This document shows positions 34,601-42,924 of a DNA stretch of 64,000 nt, one piece after another. Source of the stretch: Catenulispora sp. EB89 (GTDB lineage: Bacteria; Actinomycetota; Actinomycetes; Streptomycetales; Catenulisporaceae); NCBI RefSeq assembly GCF_041261445.1, contig NZ_JBGCCU010000016.1, forward strand, positions 124,001 through 188,000, given 5' to 3'. Within the stretch, counting starts at the first letter, position 1; the number at the start of each line of letters is the position of its first letter. The notes under the pieces were generated by a model that ran no database searches, had not been told where the DNA came from, and saw only the letters and a list, made by a program, of their open reading frames with translations. Both the position numbers and the translations under genes were made by a program.

Positions 34601-35964
34601 CCGACCGACCCGGCCGCCTGCCGGATCACCTCTTCGTCGAGCACGTAGTCCACGGTGCCGATGAAGACCTCGCCGTCGATGCGGAAGTAGGTGCCGGCCG
34701 GTGATTCGAAGCGTTCGATACCGGGGTCCAGGTCCAGCGTCGCGGCCCTCGGTGTCGCCGCACCGCGGCCGAAGCCGCCGCCGCGCCCCGCCACCAGCTC
34801 CAGCGCCAAGTCCACCGGCACCAGCCGCACGCACGTCCACGGGTTCAGCGCGATCGCCTTCGCCGCCTCGCGCCGCGCGCCGGCCGGGGCCGCCGTCAGC
34901 TTCAGGCGCTTCCGGTAGTACGAGTACGCGTCCGCCGCCACCCGCGCCGCCGACACCACGCCGTGCTCCCGCCGCGTGGCGAAGGCGTGCACTGTCGTCC
35001 CGAGGCAGCGCCGGTTCCAGTCCGCGGTGTCGGGGCGGGGTCGCGGCTCCAGCGTCGCGCGGACCGGGATCTCGCGCAGCCGGCGCTCCTGCTCCGCCGT
35101 CAGCGCCGTCGAGGCGCGCAGCGTCGCGGCGATGAAGCCGAAGAAGCCGTCCAGGTGCGCGCCCCGCAGCAGGTCCGCGAAGTGCGCCGGGTCGAAGCCG
35201 GGCAGCGACAGCGCCATCAGCAGGTCGTTGGTGTCCTTCGCCGTCACGAAGTAGTCCCCGGCCGCGTTGTTCACGATGCAGGCCAGGTTCTCCTCCGCCG
35301 CCAGCACATGGAACCCGGGCTTGTCGGCCCAGAACGCGTCCGCGATCCCGAGCCGCCCGCAGTGCCGCACCGAGTAGTCCCCGAAGTGGATGTCCACGTT
35401 CAGCAGATCCGGCCGGTCCGGCGGCGCGACCAGCGCGATCTGCCCGTACACCACCCGCTCCCGGGGATCGACCTTGAACCACGGCAGCTCGTACTTCTGG
35501 TATCGGTACCCGTGCACGACCCGCAGCTCCGTGGCCACCTTCGCGGCGTCGGCACGGTCGCGCAGGAACAGGTCGATGTCGTTGAAGTCGCGCACCGAAC
35601 GGTCCGGATACATCGTGTGCGCGCCGATCCCCTTGCCGCCGAACACCGGGATACCGAGGTCCAAAGCCATGTCCTCGACGCGCCGCAGATTCGTCTCCAG
35701 CACTTCGTGCATGACGCGCAGCCGCTCGACCTTGCCCGACAGAGCAATGACACACTCGCGAACCACAGGATCGGTCTCGGCGGAATCGGCCAACCGCCGC
35801 GAAACCAGGGTCCGCATCCGCAGCGAATCCAGGAACTCGGCCGCCTCAGCAGCGCCGAGCGCCCGAATCGCTTCCACCCCGCGCTCCAACGGCAAGCGCG
35901 GCTGCATACTCGACAAGCTTCGCAGGGCCGACAGATGCTGCTCGCGGCCGCTCTTCCTCGTCAT
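34597..35964 (-). CDS. Nucleotidyltransferase-fold family protein (NTP_transf_5-like)
   Basis: 455 residues from the ATG at 35964 (GGAGA six bases upstream). The minimal nucleotidyltransferase core is visible at residues about 100-150: VFGGKGIGAHTMYP, then VRDFNDIDLFL, with Asp129 and Asp131 as metal ligands and Lys111 before them. HFGDY and AAEENLACIVNNAAGDYFVTAKDTNDLLMAL continue the family pattern. Proteins of this group accompany peptide and other natural-product clusters, where their reaction is mostly unproven. A second, diverged member is encoded at 49632-50870. Transfer of a nucleotidyl or phosphoryl group to the carrier-bound intermediate is conceivable but unproven. Confidence 0.75.
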   Translation of the reverse strand: MTRKSGREQHLSALRSLSSMQPRLPLERGVEAIRALGAAEAAEFLDSLRMRTLVSRRLADSAETDPVVRECVIALSGKVERLRVMHEVLETNLRRVEDMALDLGIPVFGGKGIGAHTMYPDRSVRDFNDIDLFLRDRADAAKVATELRVVHGYRYQKYELPWFKVDPRERVVYGQIALVAPPDRPDLLNVDIHFGDYSVRHCGRLGIADAFWADKPGFHVLAAEENLACIVNNAAGDYFVTAKDTNDLLMALSLPGFDPAHFADLLRGAHLDGFFGFIAATLRASTALTAEQERRLREIPVRATLEPRPRPDTADWNRRCLGTTVHAFATRREHGVVSAARVAADAYSYYRKRLKLTAAPAGARREAAKAIALNPWTCVRLVPVDLALELVAGRGGGFGRGAATPRAATLDLDPGIERFESPAGTYFRIDGEVFIGTVDYVLDEEVIRQAAGSVG

Positions 35965-35975
35965 CGGTATCTCCT

Positions 35976-36263
35976 CTACTGATCCGCTTGCGGCTCGGCT
36001 GACGCACCCGCACGTTCCAACAGCGCCCACCAACCGCCGATGTCGGCGTTGGTCAGCGACGCGAGCAGATCGTCCGGGATCGTGACGCCGAAGGCCTGCT
36101 CCAGATCGAGCAACAGCCCCACGGTCGCCAACGAATCCAGCCCGCGCTCGGCCGGGTTCAGCTCCGCCGTCATCTCCTCACCCTCGCCGAGCGTGAGATA
36201 GGAGCGGAACAGCTTGTCAAAGCTCTGCGGCCATGGATGAGTCGACGCAGTGTGCTGAGTCAT
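35976..36263 (-). CDS. Free-standing carrier protein (acyl/peptidyl carrier)
   Basis: 95 residues. The phosphopantetheine site is the Ser of RGLDSLATVGLLLDLEQAFG, about residue 44, in the standard four-helix context. The gene overlaps the start of its neighbour by 4 bp (36260-36263) with the amino acid:[carrier protein] ligase gene just upstream. This pair, a small carrier protein next to a tRNA-synthetase-like ligase, is a known arrangement, and the ligase is expected to charge this serine-linked arm with an amino acid. No polyketide synthase or NRPS module is present to claim it otherwise. Confidence 0.9.
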   Translation of the reverse strand: MTQHTASTHPWPQSFDKLFRSYLTLGEGEEMTAELNPAERGLDSLATVGLLLDLEQAFGVTIPDDLLASLTNADIGGWWALLERAGASAEPQADQ

Positions 36264-37456
36264 GAGTGCCTTTCATCAAGCAGCTCGCGGATGCGGACGG
36301 GCCAGCGGTCCGGCCGGGTGCCGTACCGGCAGAAGAAGGCGAACGCGAAACGCTCCAAGCCGAAGCCGACACAAGCGCTGTACGCGGTCCCGCCATCCGC
36401 CAGCGCGATCCCGTACGACTCGCCAAAGGTCATGCCGTGCACGTTGAACGAAGCGGCGGCGACCGTCCGGCCGTCCTCCACCGGCAGCCGCAGCTCGTAC
36501 TTCAACCGCCGCAGCCGCTGCGCCAGCATCCGCGTCGGTACCTCGGCCCCGGCGAAGAACGGATCGTTGGCCGGCTCCACGTGCCCGGCCAGCCCCAAGT
36601 CCTCGACTAGCGCGCACGCGGCGTCCAGGAACTCCTGCCGCTGGCGGGCCACCGTCGCGGCGTCGCCGAGAAAGACCACCTCCCGAATCGTGAAGTCCCA
36701 CAACCGTTCCAGCGACCGGCTGTACCTCGACTCGAAACGGAACGACTTCCCGCGCGACGTCACCACCGTCGGTTCCGCCGACAACCGGCGGCCGGCGAAC
36801 TGCAAGTAGGTGTGGAAGCACATCGTCGGCGCCAAGCAGTAGCCGGCGTGCGCGCTACCACGCTCGAACAGTCCGGCCAGATCTTCGACCCCTGCGACAC
36901 CGTCGGCGAACTCCCGATAGACGTCCAGATCCGTGGACAGATGGCTCGCCGACAACACGAACTGCGGGAACGACGTCAGATAGCCGCCCCGACGCAGCGC
37001 GGACGTGCTGATCAGCGTCGGATACCGATACTGCACCGCCCCGAAGCGCTCGACGGCGATCGCCCGAACGCGCCGGTCCAAAGCATCCAGAACATCGGTG
37101 AACAACGCCCCGGTGGCGACCGCCCCCGGGCCCATCTCCACCACCGCCCCGAGCTCCCGCAACGAGTCATAGACCCCTGACACCGGCACGGCCGGATGCG
37201 GCGACGTCCACACCGGCTCCGCGGCCGTCATCCGCTGCGGCAGCACCTCGGCCCGGCTGACCTGGTCGAGCTTGCGGGCCAGGACATCGCGATCAGCGGC
37301 GCCGACAGTGGTGATCTGCACGCCGGTCACCTGATCGCCGACGTGCACCAGCGTGAACGAGTCGATGTCGACGGCCAGGTAGTAGACGCGCTTGGCGAGT
37401 TCGTCGGCCAGATGCGCCGGGACCGGATCGGCGAGGTCCACGAGATAGGTCGGCAC
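36260..37456 (-). CDS. Amino acid:[carrier protein] ligase (class II aminoacyl-tRNA synthetase homologue)
   Basis: 398 residues. Class II synthetase motifs are visible: FRFESRYSRSLERLWDFTIREVVFLG (motif 2 region, about 239-264) and ACVGFGLERFAFAFF (motif 3, about 361-375). AGYCLAPTMCFHTYLQF (about 205-220) supplies Cys207; with a motif-2 Glu and Cys362 these are likely zinc ligands, as in BLL0957-type enzymes, which resemble archaeal SerRS and charge carrier proteins instead of tRNA. The extra 100 N-terminal residues are unlike the short canonical ligases. The adjacent carrier-protein gene supports the call. The amino acid used cannot be read by eye; glycine and alanine are typical of the family. 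Confidence 0.85.
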   Translation of the reverse strand: MPTYLVDLADPVPAHLADELAKRVYYLAVDIDSFTLVHVGDQVTGVQITTVGAADRDVLARKLDQVSRAEVLPQRMTAAEPVWTSPHPAVPVSGVYDSLRELGAVVEMGPGAVATGALFTDVLDALDRRVRAIAVERFGAVQYRYPTLISTSALRRGGYLTSFPQFVLSASHLSTDLDVYREFADGVAGVEDLAGLFERGSAHAGYCLAPTMCFHTYLQFAGRRLSAEPTVVTSRGKSFRFESRYSRSLERLWDFTIREVVFLGDAATVARQRQEFLDAACALVEDLGLAGHVEPANDPFFAGAEVPTRMLAQRLRRLKYELRLPVEDGRTVAAASFNVHGMTFGESYGIALADGGTAYSACVGFGLERFAFAFFCRYGTRPDRWPVRIRELLDERHS

Positions 37457-37468
37457 AGCGGTTCCCCC

Positions 37469-38620
37469 TCAGATCAGCGTCACGCCGCGGTCCAGCAGCG
37501 ACAGCGCGCCGACCCCGACCGTCATCGTGTCGTCGGCGTGGTTCAGGGCAGCGGAGCGCAGGTCGCGGAACAGCCGCTCGATGCCGAGCTCGGAGTCCTT
37601 CAGATAGCCCGCGCGCAGCCCGGCGATCTGCATCATCCGGTGCGCGGCCTGGAAACTGAGCTCGGCCGCGGCGATCTTCAGGGTATTGAGTTGCAGCCGG
37701 ATCCGCGGGTGGTCCAGCGGCGTGCCGTCGACCCGCGCCAGCTCGACCTCCTCGCGGACCCGGCGCAGGTACGCGCTGAGCAGTTCCAGGTCGATCCGGA
37801 CCCGGCCCAGACGCTCGTAGAACAGGTCGGTCCGGCTGTCGGCGCCGCGCTTGGCGGCGAACCGGGTCAGCCCTTCGAACGCACCCCGCGCGGCGCCGAG
37901 CCAGCACGCGGACCAGCCCAGATGCGACAACGGCACCATGCTCTGCCGTGCGACGTCGCCGAACCCGCCGGGACCGCCGACCAGGTTGGTCGTCGGCACG
38001 CGTCCCTTGAGCTCCATGCCGATACTGTCCGTGGCGCGCATCCCCAGCGCGTTCCAGCCGCTGGTGACCTCGCAGACCAGATCGGCGCGGTCGGCGTAAA
38101 TAAAGGAGACCTCTGATTCGGCGGCGGCCTCGGCGGCGCGCATCGTGATCAGGTAGCCGTCGGCGTGGGCTCCGCCGGTGACCACCGGCGCGGACCGCTC
38201 GATCAGCAGCGAATCGCCGTCGGCCCGCAGCGGCGACGCGGCGCTGAACAGGTCCGCCTTGCGTCCGCGCTCGCTGGTGACCGAGGCGATGTAGCAGCGG
38301 CCGGCCGCGACGGCGGGCAACACGGTCGCAGCCAGTTCGCTCGTGCCGTGGCGCGCGATCGCGTCGACCTGGAAGCAGTGCATAGCCCAGATCTGGCCCG
38401 TGGACAGGCATTGTGCGGACAGTTTCTGGGACACCTCGACGAACGCCGCGAGATCGCCGCCGAGGCCCCCGTACTCGCGCGGGACCAGCAGCCCCATCAA
38501 CCCGCTGTCCCGCAGGGCCGCCATCGACGCCACCGGGAAGGCCGACTCCTCGTCGCAGACCGCCGCGTTGGCCCTCAGCACCGGCGCGACCTGCTCGACC
38601 ATCGCAGAGAACTGGTTCAC
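37469..38620 (-). CDS. Acyl-CoA dehydrogenase-family flavoprotein
   Basis: 383 residues from a GTG at 38620 that overlaps the previous stop as GTGA. A long antisense-like frame continues to 39061 but is not this gene. The pattern is acyl-CoA dehydrogenase: GLMGLLVPREYGGLGGDLAAFVEVSQ, then SVTSERGRKADL, WNALGMRATDSIGM, and a C-terminal helical domain with LNTLKIAAAELSFQAAHRMMQIAGL and LFRDLRSAALNHADD. FAD is the cofactor. In clusters with free carrier proteins such enzymes often oxidise a carrier-bound aminoacyl group (dehydrogenation, hydroxylation or imine formation); here that is inference from position between the ligase and the kinase-like genes. Confidence 0.85.
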   Translation of the reverse strand: MNQFSAMVEQVAPVLRANAAVCDEESAFPVASMAALRDSGLMGLLVPREYGGLGGDLAAFVEVSQKLSAQCLSTGQIWAMHCFQVDAIARHGTSELAATVLPAVAAGRCYIASVTSERGRKADLFSAASPLRADGDSLLIERSAPVVTGGAHADGYLITMRAAEAAAESEVSFIYADRADLVCEVTSGWNALGMRATDSIGMELKGRVPTTNLVGGPGGFGDVARQSMVPLSHLGWSACWLGAARGAFEGLTRFAAKRGADSRTDLFYERLGRVRIDLELLSAYLRRVREEVELARVDGTPLDHPRIRLQLNTLKIAAAELSFQAAHRMMQIAGLRAGYLKDSELGIERLFRDLRSAALNHADDTMTVGVGALSLLDRGVTLI

Positions 38621-39660
38621 CAGCCCGCCCCCTCGTCCCGCTTCTCCTGCTCGGCGCGCTCGATGATGCGCCGCAGCACCCGCACGGCGTGCACCGGATG
38701 GCTGCCGTACCCGGTCTCCCCGGTGAGCATCAGAGCGTCCGCGCCGCCGAGGACCGCCGCGACGACATCGGCGACCTCGGCCCGGGTCGGACGCAGCGCG
38801 GTCCGCATCGAGTGCAGCAGTTGCGTGGCGACGATCGACGTCTTGCCCGCGTACCGGCACTGGTCCAGCACGGCCCGCTGCACGAACGGCACCTCCTCGA
38901 ACGGCAGCTCGACAGCCAGGTCGCCGCGCGCGACCATGAGCCCGTCGAACTCCGCCGCCAGCTGCGGCAGCCGCTCGGCGGCGGCCTGGTTCTCGACCTT
39001 GCCGACGACCGCCTGGGCGGCGGCCAGCGCCCGGACCGCCTCGGCGTCCCCGGGGCGGCACGCGAAGGACAGCGCGACCGTCTCGACGCCGAGGCCGACC
39101 GCGAACTTAAGATCGTCGGCGTCGCGCTCGGACAGGCCCGGCGGGAAGACGGTGACGCCGGGGATCGTCAGGCCTCGACCATTGGTGAGGACTCCGCCCT
39201 CGACGACGTCGCACCGCAGCTCGTCCCGGCCGACCTCGACGACCTCCAAGGTCACCGCGCCGTCGTCGATCAGGACGGCCGTGCCCACCGGCGTCGTGTC
39301 CGGATCCCAGGGGAACGTCATCCACGTCCGCCGCTGCGCCAGGTCCCCGGGCCCGCGGGTGAGCACGACGCGGTCCCCGGCGTCCCACTGCTCCGTGCCG
39401 CCCGGCAGCCGGCCGATCCGGTTCTTGCGACCCTGCAGGTCCGCCAGGAACCGGACCGCGCGGCCCTGCTCGCGCGCGGCCTCGCGAGCCAGCCGGACCG
39501 TGGACAGATGGCGTTCCCGCGTGCCGTTGCTCATGCTCAGCCGCACGACGTCCATCCCGGCGGCGACCAGCTCCTGAATCACCGCCCGGCTCTCGCTGAC
39601 CGGGCCCAGGGTGGCGATGATCGAAGTCCGGCGGCCGGCCGGCAGGGATGAGTCGGTCAT
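38617..39660 (-). CDS. Pyruvate-kinase-like protein lacking the C-terminal domain
   Basis: 347 residues against about 470 for normal pyruvate kinase; the regulatory C-terminal domain is absent. The A and B domains are clear: TSIIATLGP start, VVGKVENQAAAE with the catalytic Lys221, MVARGDLAVELP with Asp247/Glu251, VATQLLHSM, RPTRAEVADVVAAVLGGADALMLTGET with the key Thr313. The substrate and potassium motif normally RxNFSHG is RLSMSNG (40-46), so Asn and His are replaced, and the DTKGPEIR segment is DLQGRKNR. Hence a kinase of the same fold with a changed substrate is more likely than glycolytic pyruvate kinase. ATG at 39660 overlaps the preceding stop. Confidence 0.85.
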   Translation of the reverse strand: MTDSSLPAGRRTSIIATLGPVSESRAVIQELVAAGMDVVRLSMSNGTRERHLSTVRLAREAAREQGRAVRFLADLQGRKNRIGRLPGGTEQWDAGDRVVLTRGPGDLAQRRTWMTFPWDPDTTPVGTAVLIDDGAVTLEVVEVGRDELRCDVVEGGVLTNGRGLTIPGVTVFPPGLSERDADDLKFAVGLGVETVALSFACRPGDAEAVRALAAAQAVVGKVENQAAAERLPQLAAEFDGLMVARGDLAVELPFEEVPFVQRAVLDQCRYAGKTSIVATQLLHSMRTALRPTRAEVADVVAAVLGGADALMLTGETGYGSHPVHAVRVLRRIIERAEQEKRDEGAGW

Positions 39661-40433
39661 GGATCGCTCCTGGTCGTTCGCTTGACGCTGCACCGATGGA
39701 ACTCGCGGACGTAACGCTGCGGGTCGGTGACCGCGACCGGCGTGACCCCGTGCAGGATTCCGGCGTCCGGGAAGTTGTTGACGAAGATGATCTGGTCCGG
39801 GCCCGGCGCGCCGAGATCGATCCCGGCCTCGGCCAGCACCTGCGGCACGTGCTCGGCGCGCAGCACCGGCTTGCTGCCCGGCGTGGGTTCGACGGACCAG
39901 TCGAAGAGGTCTGCGAAGCGAAGTCCGTGATGCCGCATGAAGCCGCAGACGTCGGCCAGCAGCAGCGCACCGCCGTCGAAGCCCGCGACCGGGCCGTAGA
40001 GGTGGGAGAACAACAGCGCGTCGCGGTCGCTGTGCAGGTCTTTGAAGCTCCACTCGCTGCCGTAGAGCTCCATGGGGATGGCACCGTCAGAGGTCGTATT
40101 CACCTTGATCCGGTCGTGCCGGCCGAACTGCTCGGCGCCCAACCGGGACGCGCAGTTCTCCCAGACCTGCCGGAACAGTGCCTCGTGGAAGTTCCGCGCG
40201 AGGCCGACATCGAAGAAGTCGGACAGTCCCTCGACCACTGCGGCGCCAGGCCCGGTCGCTCGGTCCAGGAGATCGGCCACCGTCTCGACCAGCTTGTCCG
40301 GGACAGCCGTGCCGTCCAGACCGTAGTCGTGCACGGTGATCGTGGCAGCAGCCAACGATGCCTCGGCGATCGCGCCGACAGGGATGTCCGCCATGGCGTC
40401 GAACGCCTCGCGGCGCGCCGTCATCATGTCCAT
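39657..40433 (-). CDS. Putative Fe(II)/2-oxoglutarate-dependent oxygenase
   Basis: 258 residues from the ATG at 40433 (GGAG six bases upstream); ATGs at 40427 and 40424 are alternatives that would overlap the previous stop more neatly. A facial-triad pattern is visible: FKDLHSDRDALLFSHLYGP with His134-x-Asp136, and GILHGVTPVAV with His228, followed by Arg243 in RYVREFHR to hold 2-oxoglutarate. GGALLLADV lies between, as in cupin-fold oxygenases. I do not recognise a close characterised relative, so hydroxylation or another oxidative step in the pathway is an inference. The DNA between triad residues shows no frameshift. Confidence 0.6.
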   Translation of the reverse strand: MDMMTARREAFDAMADIPVGAIAEASLAAATITVHDYGLDGTAVPDKLVETVADLLDRATGPGAAVVEGLSDFFDVGLARNFHEALFRQVWENCASRLGAEQFGRHDRIKVNTTSDGAIPMELYGSEWSFKDLHSDRDALLFSHLYGPVAGFDGGALLLADVCGFMRHHGLRFADLFDWSVEPTPGSKPVLRAEHVPQVLAEAGIDLGAPGPDQIIFVNNFPDAGILHGVTPVAVTDPQRYVREFHRCSVKRTTRSDP

Positions 40434-41107
40434 GCCGCGCTCCGCCCCGACGACAGAACCGTCTCCAGATCCTTCTCCACGATCTGCGGATCACGCAGAC
40501 CGTCGATCAGGAACAGCCGGCCGGGCTCGTCGAAGGCGGCACGGATCGCCGCATCGCAGGCCCGATAGTCCGCGAGGCGTCGCGTCAGTTTGTCGTCGGC
40601 GTCGTCCTTGCGCGCTTGGACTTCGCCGCCGCAGTCCGGACAGTCAGGGCCCTTGCTCACCGGGACGGCGGTTCCGCAGCGAGTGCAGATCCCCCGCCCG
40701 ACCACGCGTTCGCGCGCCGTCGCGTCGGGGATGTCGACGACAATGAGCGCGGCTGGTCGCACGCCGAACCCTTCAAGCGCCGCAGCCAGATCAGTGCACT
40801 GGCTCATGCTGCGCGGATAACCCTCGACGGCCACCGCCGCCGTGCCGTCCGGAAGCCGGGCGAGGAAGTGCTCGAACTCCTGACGGACCTGCGCGTCGGT
40901 CAGCAGGTCGCCGCGCAGCAGGCTGTCGCGCACCGCCAGGCCGAGCGGGTCGGACGCCTCGGCAAGGCTCAGCCCGTAGTCGCGGACGCCGAACCGGGCC
41001 AGCCACGGATGCCGCGCGTTCAGTGCGATGAGCGCCGTGGACTTCCCGGCGCCCGGCGGGCCCGCGACACAGAACACCGACACAGCGCGTGCCGTCGAGG
41101 TCGCCAC
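40424..41107 (-). CDS. Adenylate-kinase-like nucleoside monophosphate kinase
   Basis: 227 residues. The P-loop is GPPGAGKS (16-23), VEGYPRSMSQC corresponds to the DGFPRT NMP-binding segment, and RVVGRGICTRCG-x-CPDCGG shows two CxxC pairs forming the zinc-stabilised lid of long adenylate kinases. DDADDKLTRRLADYRACDAA matches the RxDD-x-R-x-R lid-arginine region. So it phosphorylates a nucleotide or a similar acid. A second adenylate kinase inside a biosynthetic operon suggests a nucleotide-like or phosphorylated pathway intermediate, in line with the pyruvate-kinase-like and nucleotidyltransferase-fold neighbours. Confidence 0.85.
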   Translation of the reverse strand: MATSTARAVSVFCVAGPPGAGKSTALIALNARHPWLARFGVRDYGLSLAEASDPLGLAVRDSLLRGDLLTDAQVRQEFEHFLARLPDGTAAVAVEGYPRSMSQCTDLAAALEGFGVRPAALIVVDIPDATARERVVGRGICTRCGTAVPVSKGPDCPDCGGEVQARKDDADDKLTRRLADYRACDAAIRAAFDEPGRLFLIDGLRDPQIVEKDLETVLSSGRSAAWT

Positions 41108-41110
41108 CGC

Positions 41111-42415
41111 TCAGCTCCGATCCGGGACCGCGACGCCGTCGTCGGCGAGCGCGCGCCAGGCCCGGTCGAGCAGTGCGGCGTCGACGGTGACGCGCTCCTC
41201 GGCGAGGTGGATCTCCAGCACGCGGAGCATCGCGTACAGGCGGCGCTCGGGGGTGGTGAGCAGCAGTTCGGTGAGGTGATAGAGCTGGTTGGTGTCGGAA
41301 GCGGCCAGCGGCGCGTCGGGGAACGCGTCCCCCATGAGCGCGGCGAGTGCCTGCGGGCCGTGGTCGACGAGGAAGACGGTGAGCGGGTCGGCGTAGAGGT
41401 AGGAGACGGCCGAGGGCCAGTCGGGGAAGTCGCGGACGTCGGCGCACCGGCCGGGGTCGTTGCCCTCCAGGATCCGGGCCTTGCCGTCGTCGTCGATCAG
41501 GCAGGCCAGGCCGTCCAGGTGCACGACGGTGGGCCCGTTGTAGGTGCGGGCCGGGACCTGTTCGCCGCCGGCGTTCTCGAAGCGTTTGCCGAACACGTCG
41601 GCGCGGGAGGCGGTCGGGACGCTGATCGGCAGCCGGGACAGCTTGCGCTCGTTCATCCGGCCTTCGATGATCAGGTTCTTGTGGTAGGCCAGGACGGTGC
41701 GGCCGCCGGGGATCACGATGCGCTGCTGGTAGTCGTCCATCTCGGTGAGGTGGCCGCCGAGTTCCTTGGCGAGGTCGGCCATCGTGGGGTCGTTGTCGAG
41801 CAGCACCGAGCGGATGTAGCAGCCGACGTCCTCCAGACCGGGTTCGCTCAGGATCCTGATAACGCGCGCGGCCGGTCCCACGCCGATCCGCTGCGCGTGG
41901 AACCAGTCCAGGCTGATGCGGACGGTGAACCGGGCCTTGGCCAGTTCCGGCCCCCGGTCGCGCCAGGCCTGCACCAGCCGCAGCAGCGCCGCGCGGGCCT
42001 CCTCGTCGGTCTCGGCGAAGTGCGCGCTGGTGATGAGCTCGATCTCGTCCAGGTTCGGGGAGTCGATCTCGGCCACGAAGCGCTCGCAGAACTCCGGCTC
42101 GACCATCGGCTCGCCGCCGCCGGAGAGCACGGCCTTCCACAGGCCCATGCTGTTCATGGTCCGCAGCACCGGTCCCGGGTCGCGGGCCACGCTGTAGCGG
42201 GTCATGCGGTTCAGCGACAGCGGGGAGGCGTAGTTGCAGTGGCCGCAGCCGACCGGGCACTCCGAGGACGGCCACACATAACAAGTGGAGGCATGGGTCG
42301 GTCCGTGCTGCTGGTATTCGGGCAGGGAATCCAGGATCTCCTGGCGCAACGAATCCAGGGGCGAGGATTTCTGGGGAGTCTTGAGCACAGTTTGTCTGAA
42401 CAGTGAATCAGGCAT
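41111..42415 (-). CDS. Radical SAM enzyme
   Basis: 434 residues from an ATG with GGGAG five bases upstream. The 4Fe-4S cluster motif is SECPVGCGHCNYAS, Cys53-x3-Cys57-x2-Cys60. GGGEPMVEPEF follows as the GGE motif that contacts the SAM amino group. The C-terminal 150 residues have no extra cysteine cluster that I can identify, so SPASM-type auxiliary clusters are not evident. It is the first gene of the minus operon and the start of the pathway transcript. The reaction is unknown; a radical rearrangement, epimerisation or C-C bond formation on the amino-acid precursor would fit. Confidence 0.88.
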   Translation of the reverse strand: MPDSLFRQTVLKTPQKSSPLDSLRQEILDSLPEYQQHGPTHASTCYVWPSSECPVGCGHCNYASPLSLNRMTRYSVARDPGPVLRTMNSMGLWKAVLSGGGEPMVEPEFCERFVAEIDSPNLDEIELITSAHFAETDEEARAALLRLVQAWRDRGPELAKARFTVRISLDWFHAQRIGVGPAARVIRILSEPGLEDVGCYIRSVLLDNDPTMADLAKELGGHLTEMDDYQQRIVIPGGRTVLAYHKNLIIEGRMNERKLSRLPISVPTASRADVFGKRFENAGGEQVPARTYNGPTVVHLDGLACLIDDDGKARILEGNDPGRCADVRDFPDWPSAVSYLYADPLTVFLVDHGPQALAALMGDAFPDAPLAASDTNQLYHLTELLLTTPERRLYAMLRVLEIHLAEERVTVDAALLDRAWRALADDGVAVPDRS

Positions 42416-42924
42416 GAGATCTCCCGGTCCGGCGCAGGTCAGGGCAGATGGACGAGGACAAGGCGGGATTGGCGCGACGGCATCGGGGAACGCCGCGCCG
42501 GGTCCGGCGGAAAAGCGCCGGACCTGCCCCGTGGCGCCACCAAGGTATCCGTCCGGGATATCGGCCGTGTCCGGCTGGTGACCTTCGGATTATCCGCACC
42601 GGATTCGAAGCGCCGCAAGGCGTTCCGAACACCCGCTCGCCCCGTCTCGCCGGCGAGACGAGCCGGCTCGCCGACCTGTCGTCCGGTTCGTCGGCAAAGC
42701 ACCGCATTACCCCGGTTCAGGGTTCGCGGGAAGCGTTTCCCGGTGCGGATAGTTGTCTGATTTCGAGATTCCGTCTGGTTCTTGCTGACCGTTGTTGGGG
42801 GTTTGATGCATACTCGATCTCACGGGGACCACTGCGCCGAACGCCGATCAGAGAGCTGATTCACCCGTTCGACACGGTCCCTTCGGGCGCTGGAAACCGT
42901 CGCCTCCGGAAGGGATCGCACCGC
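42416..42924. other. Divergent control region of the biosynthetic cluster (509 bp)
   Basis: This stretch separates the starts of the two divergent operons. It contains an 18-bp perfect palindrome, a 12-bp palindrome touching it, and an AT-richer segment (about 42740-42830) before the regulator gene that should hold its promoter. A possible pair is CTGACC (42785-42790) and CATACT (42809-42814) with an 18-bp spacer. No gene is supported here. Confidence 0.55.
42643..42670. promoter_or_regulatory. Palindromes likely bound by the LmbU-family regulator
   Basis: CGTCTCGCCGGCGAGACG (42643-42660) is a perfect 18-bp palindrome with the core CGCCGGCG. It overlaps CGAGCCGGCTCG (42659-42670), a second perfect palindrome. 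The 16-bp core GTCTCGCCGGCGAGAC is repeated exactly at 43257-43272. Streptomyces LmbU is reported, as I recall, to bind a CGCCGGCG-type palindrome. Confidence 0.6.

Noticed and set aside
37469..39061. A longer 530-residue dehydrogenase
   Set aside because: The extension is Arg/Gly-rich antisense-like sequence overlapping the pyruvate-kinase-like gene. The GTG at 38620 overlaps that gene's stop and gives normal family length.
38617..39660. Housekeeping pyruvate kinase
   Set aside because: The C-terminal domain is missing and the RxNFSHG and DTKGPEIR motifs are changed; it also sits in a coupled biosynthetic operon.
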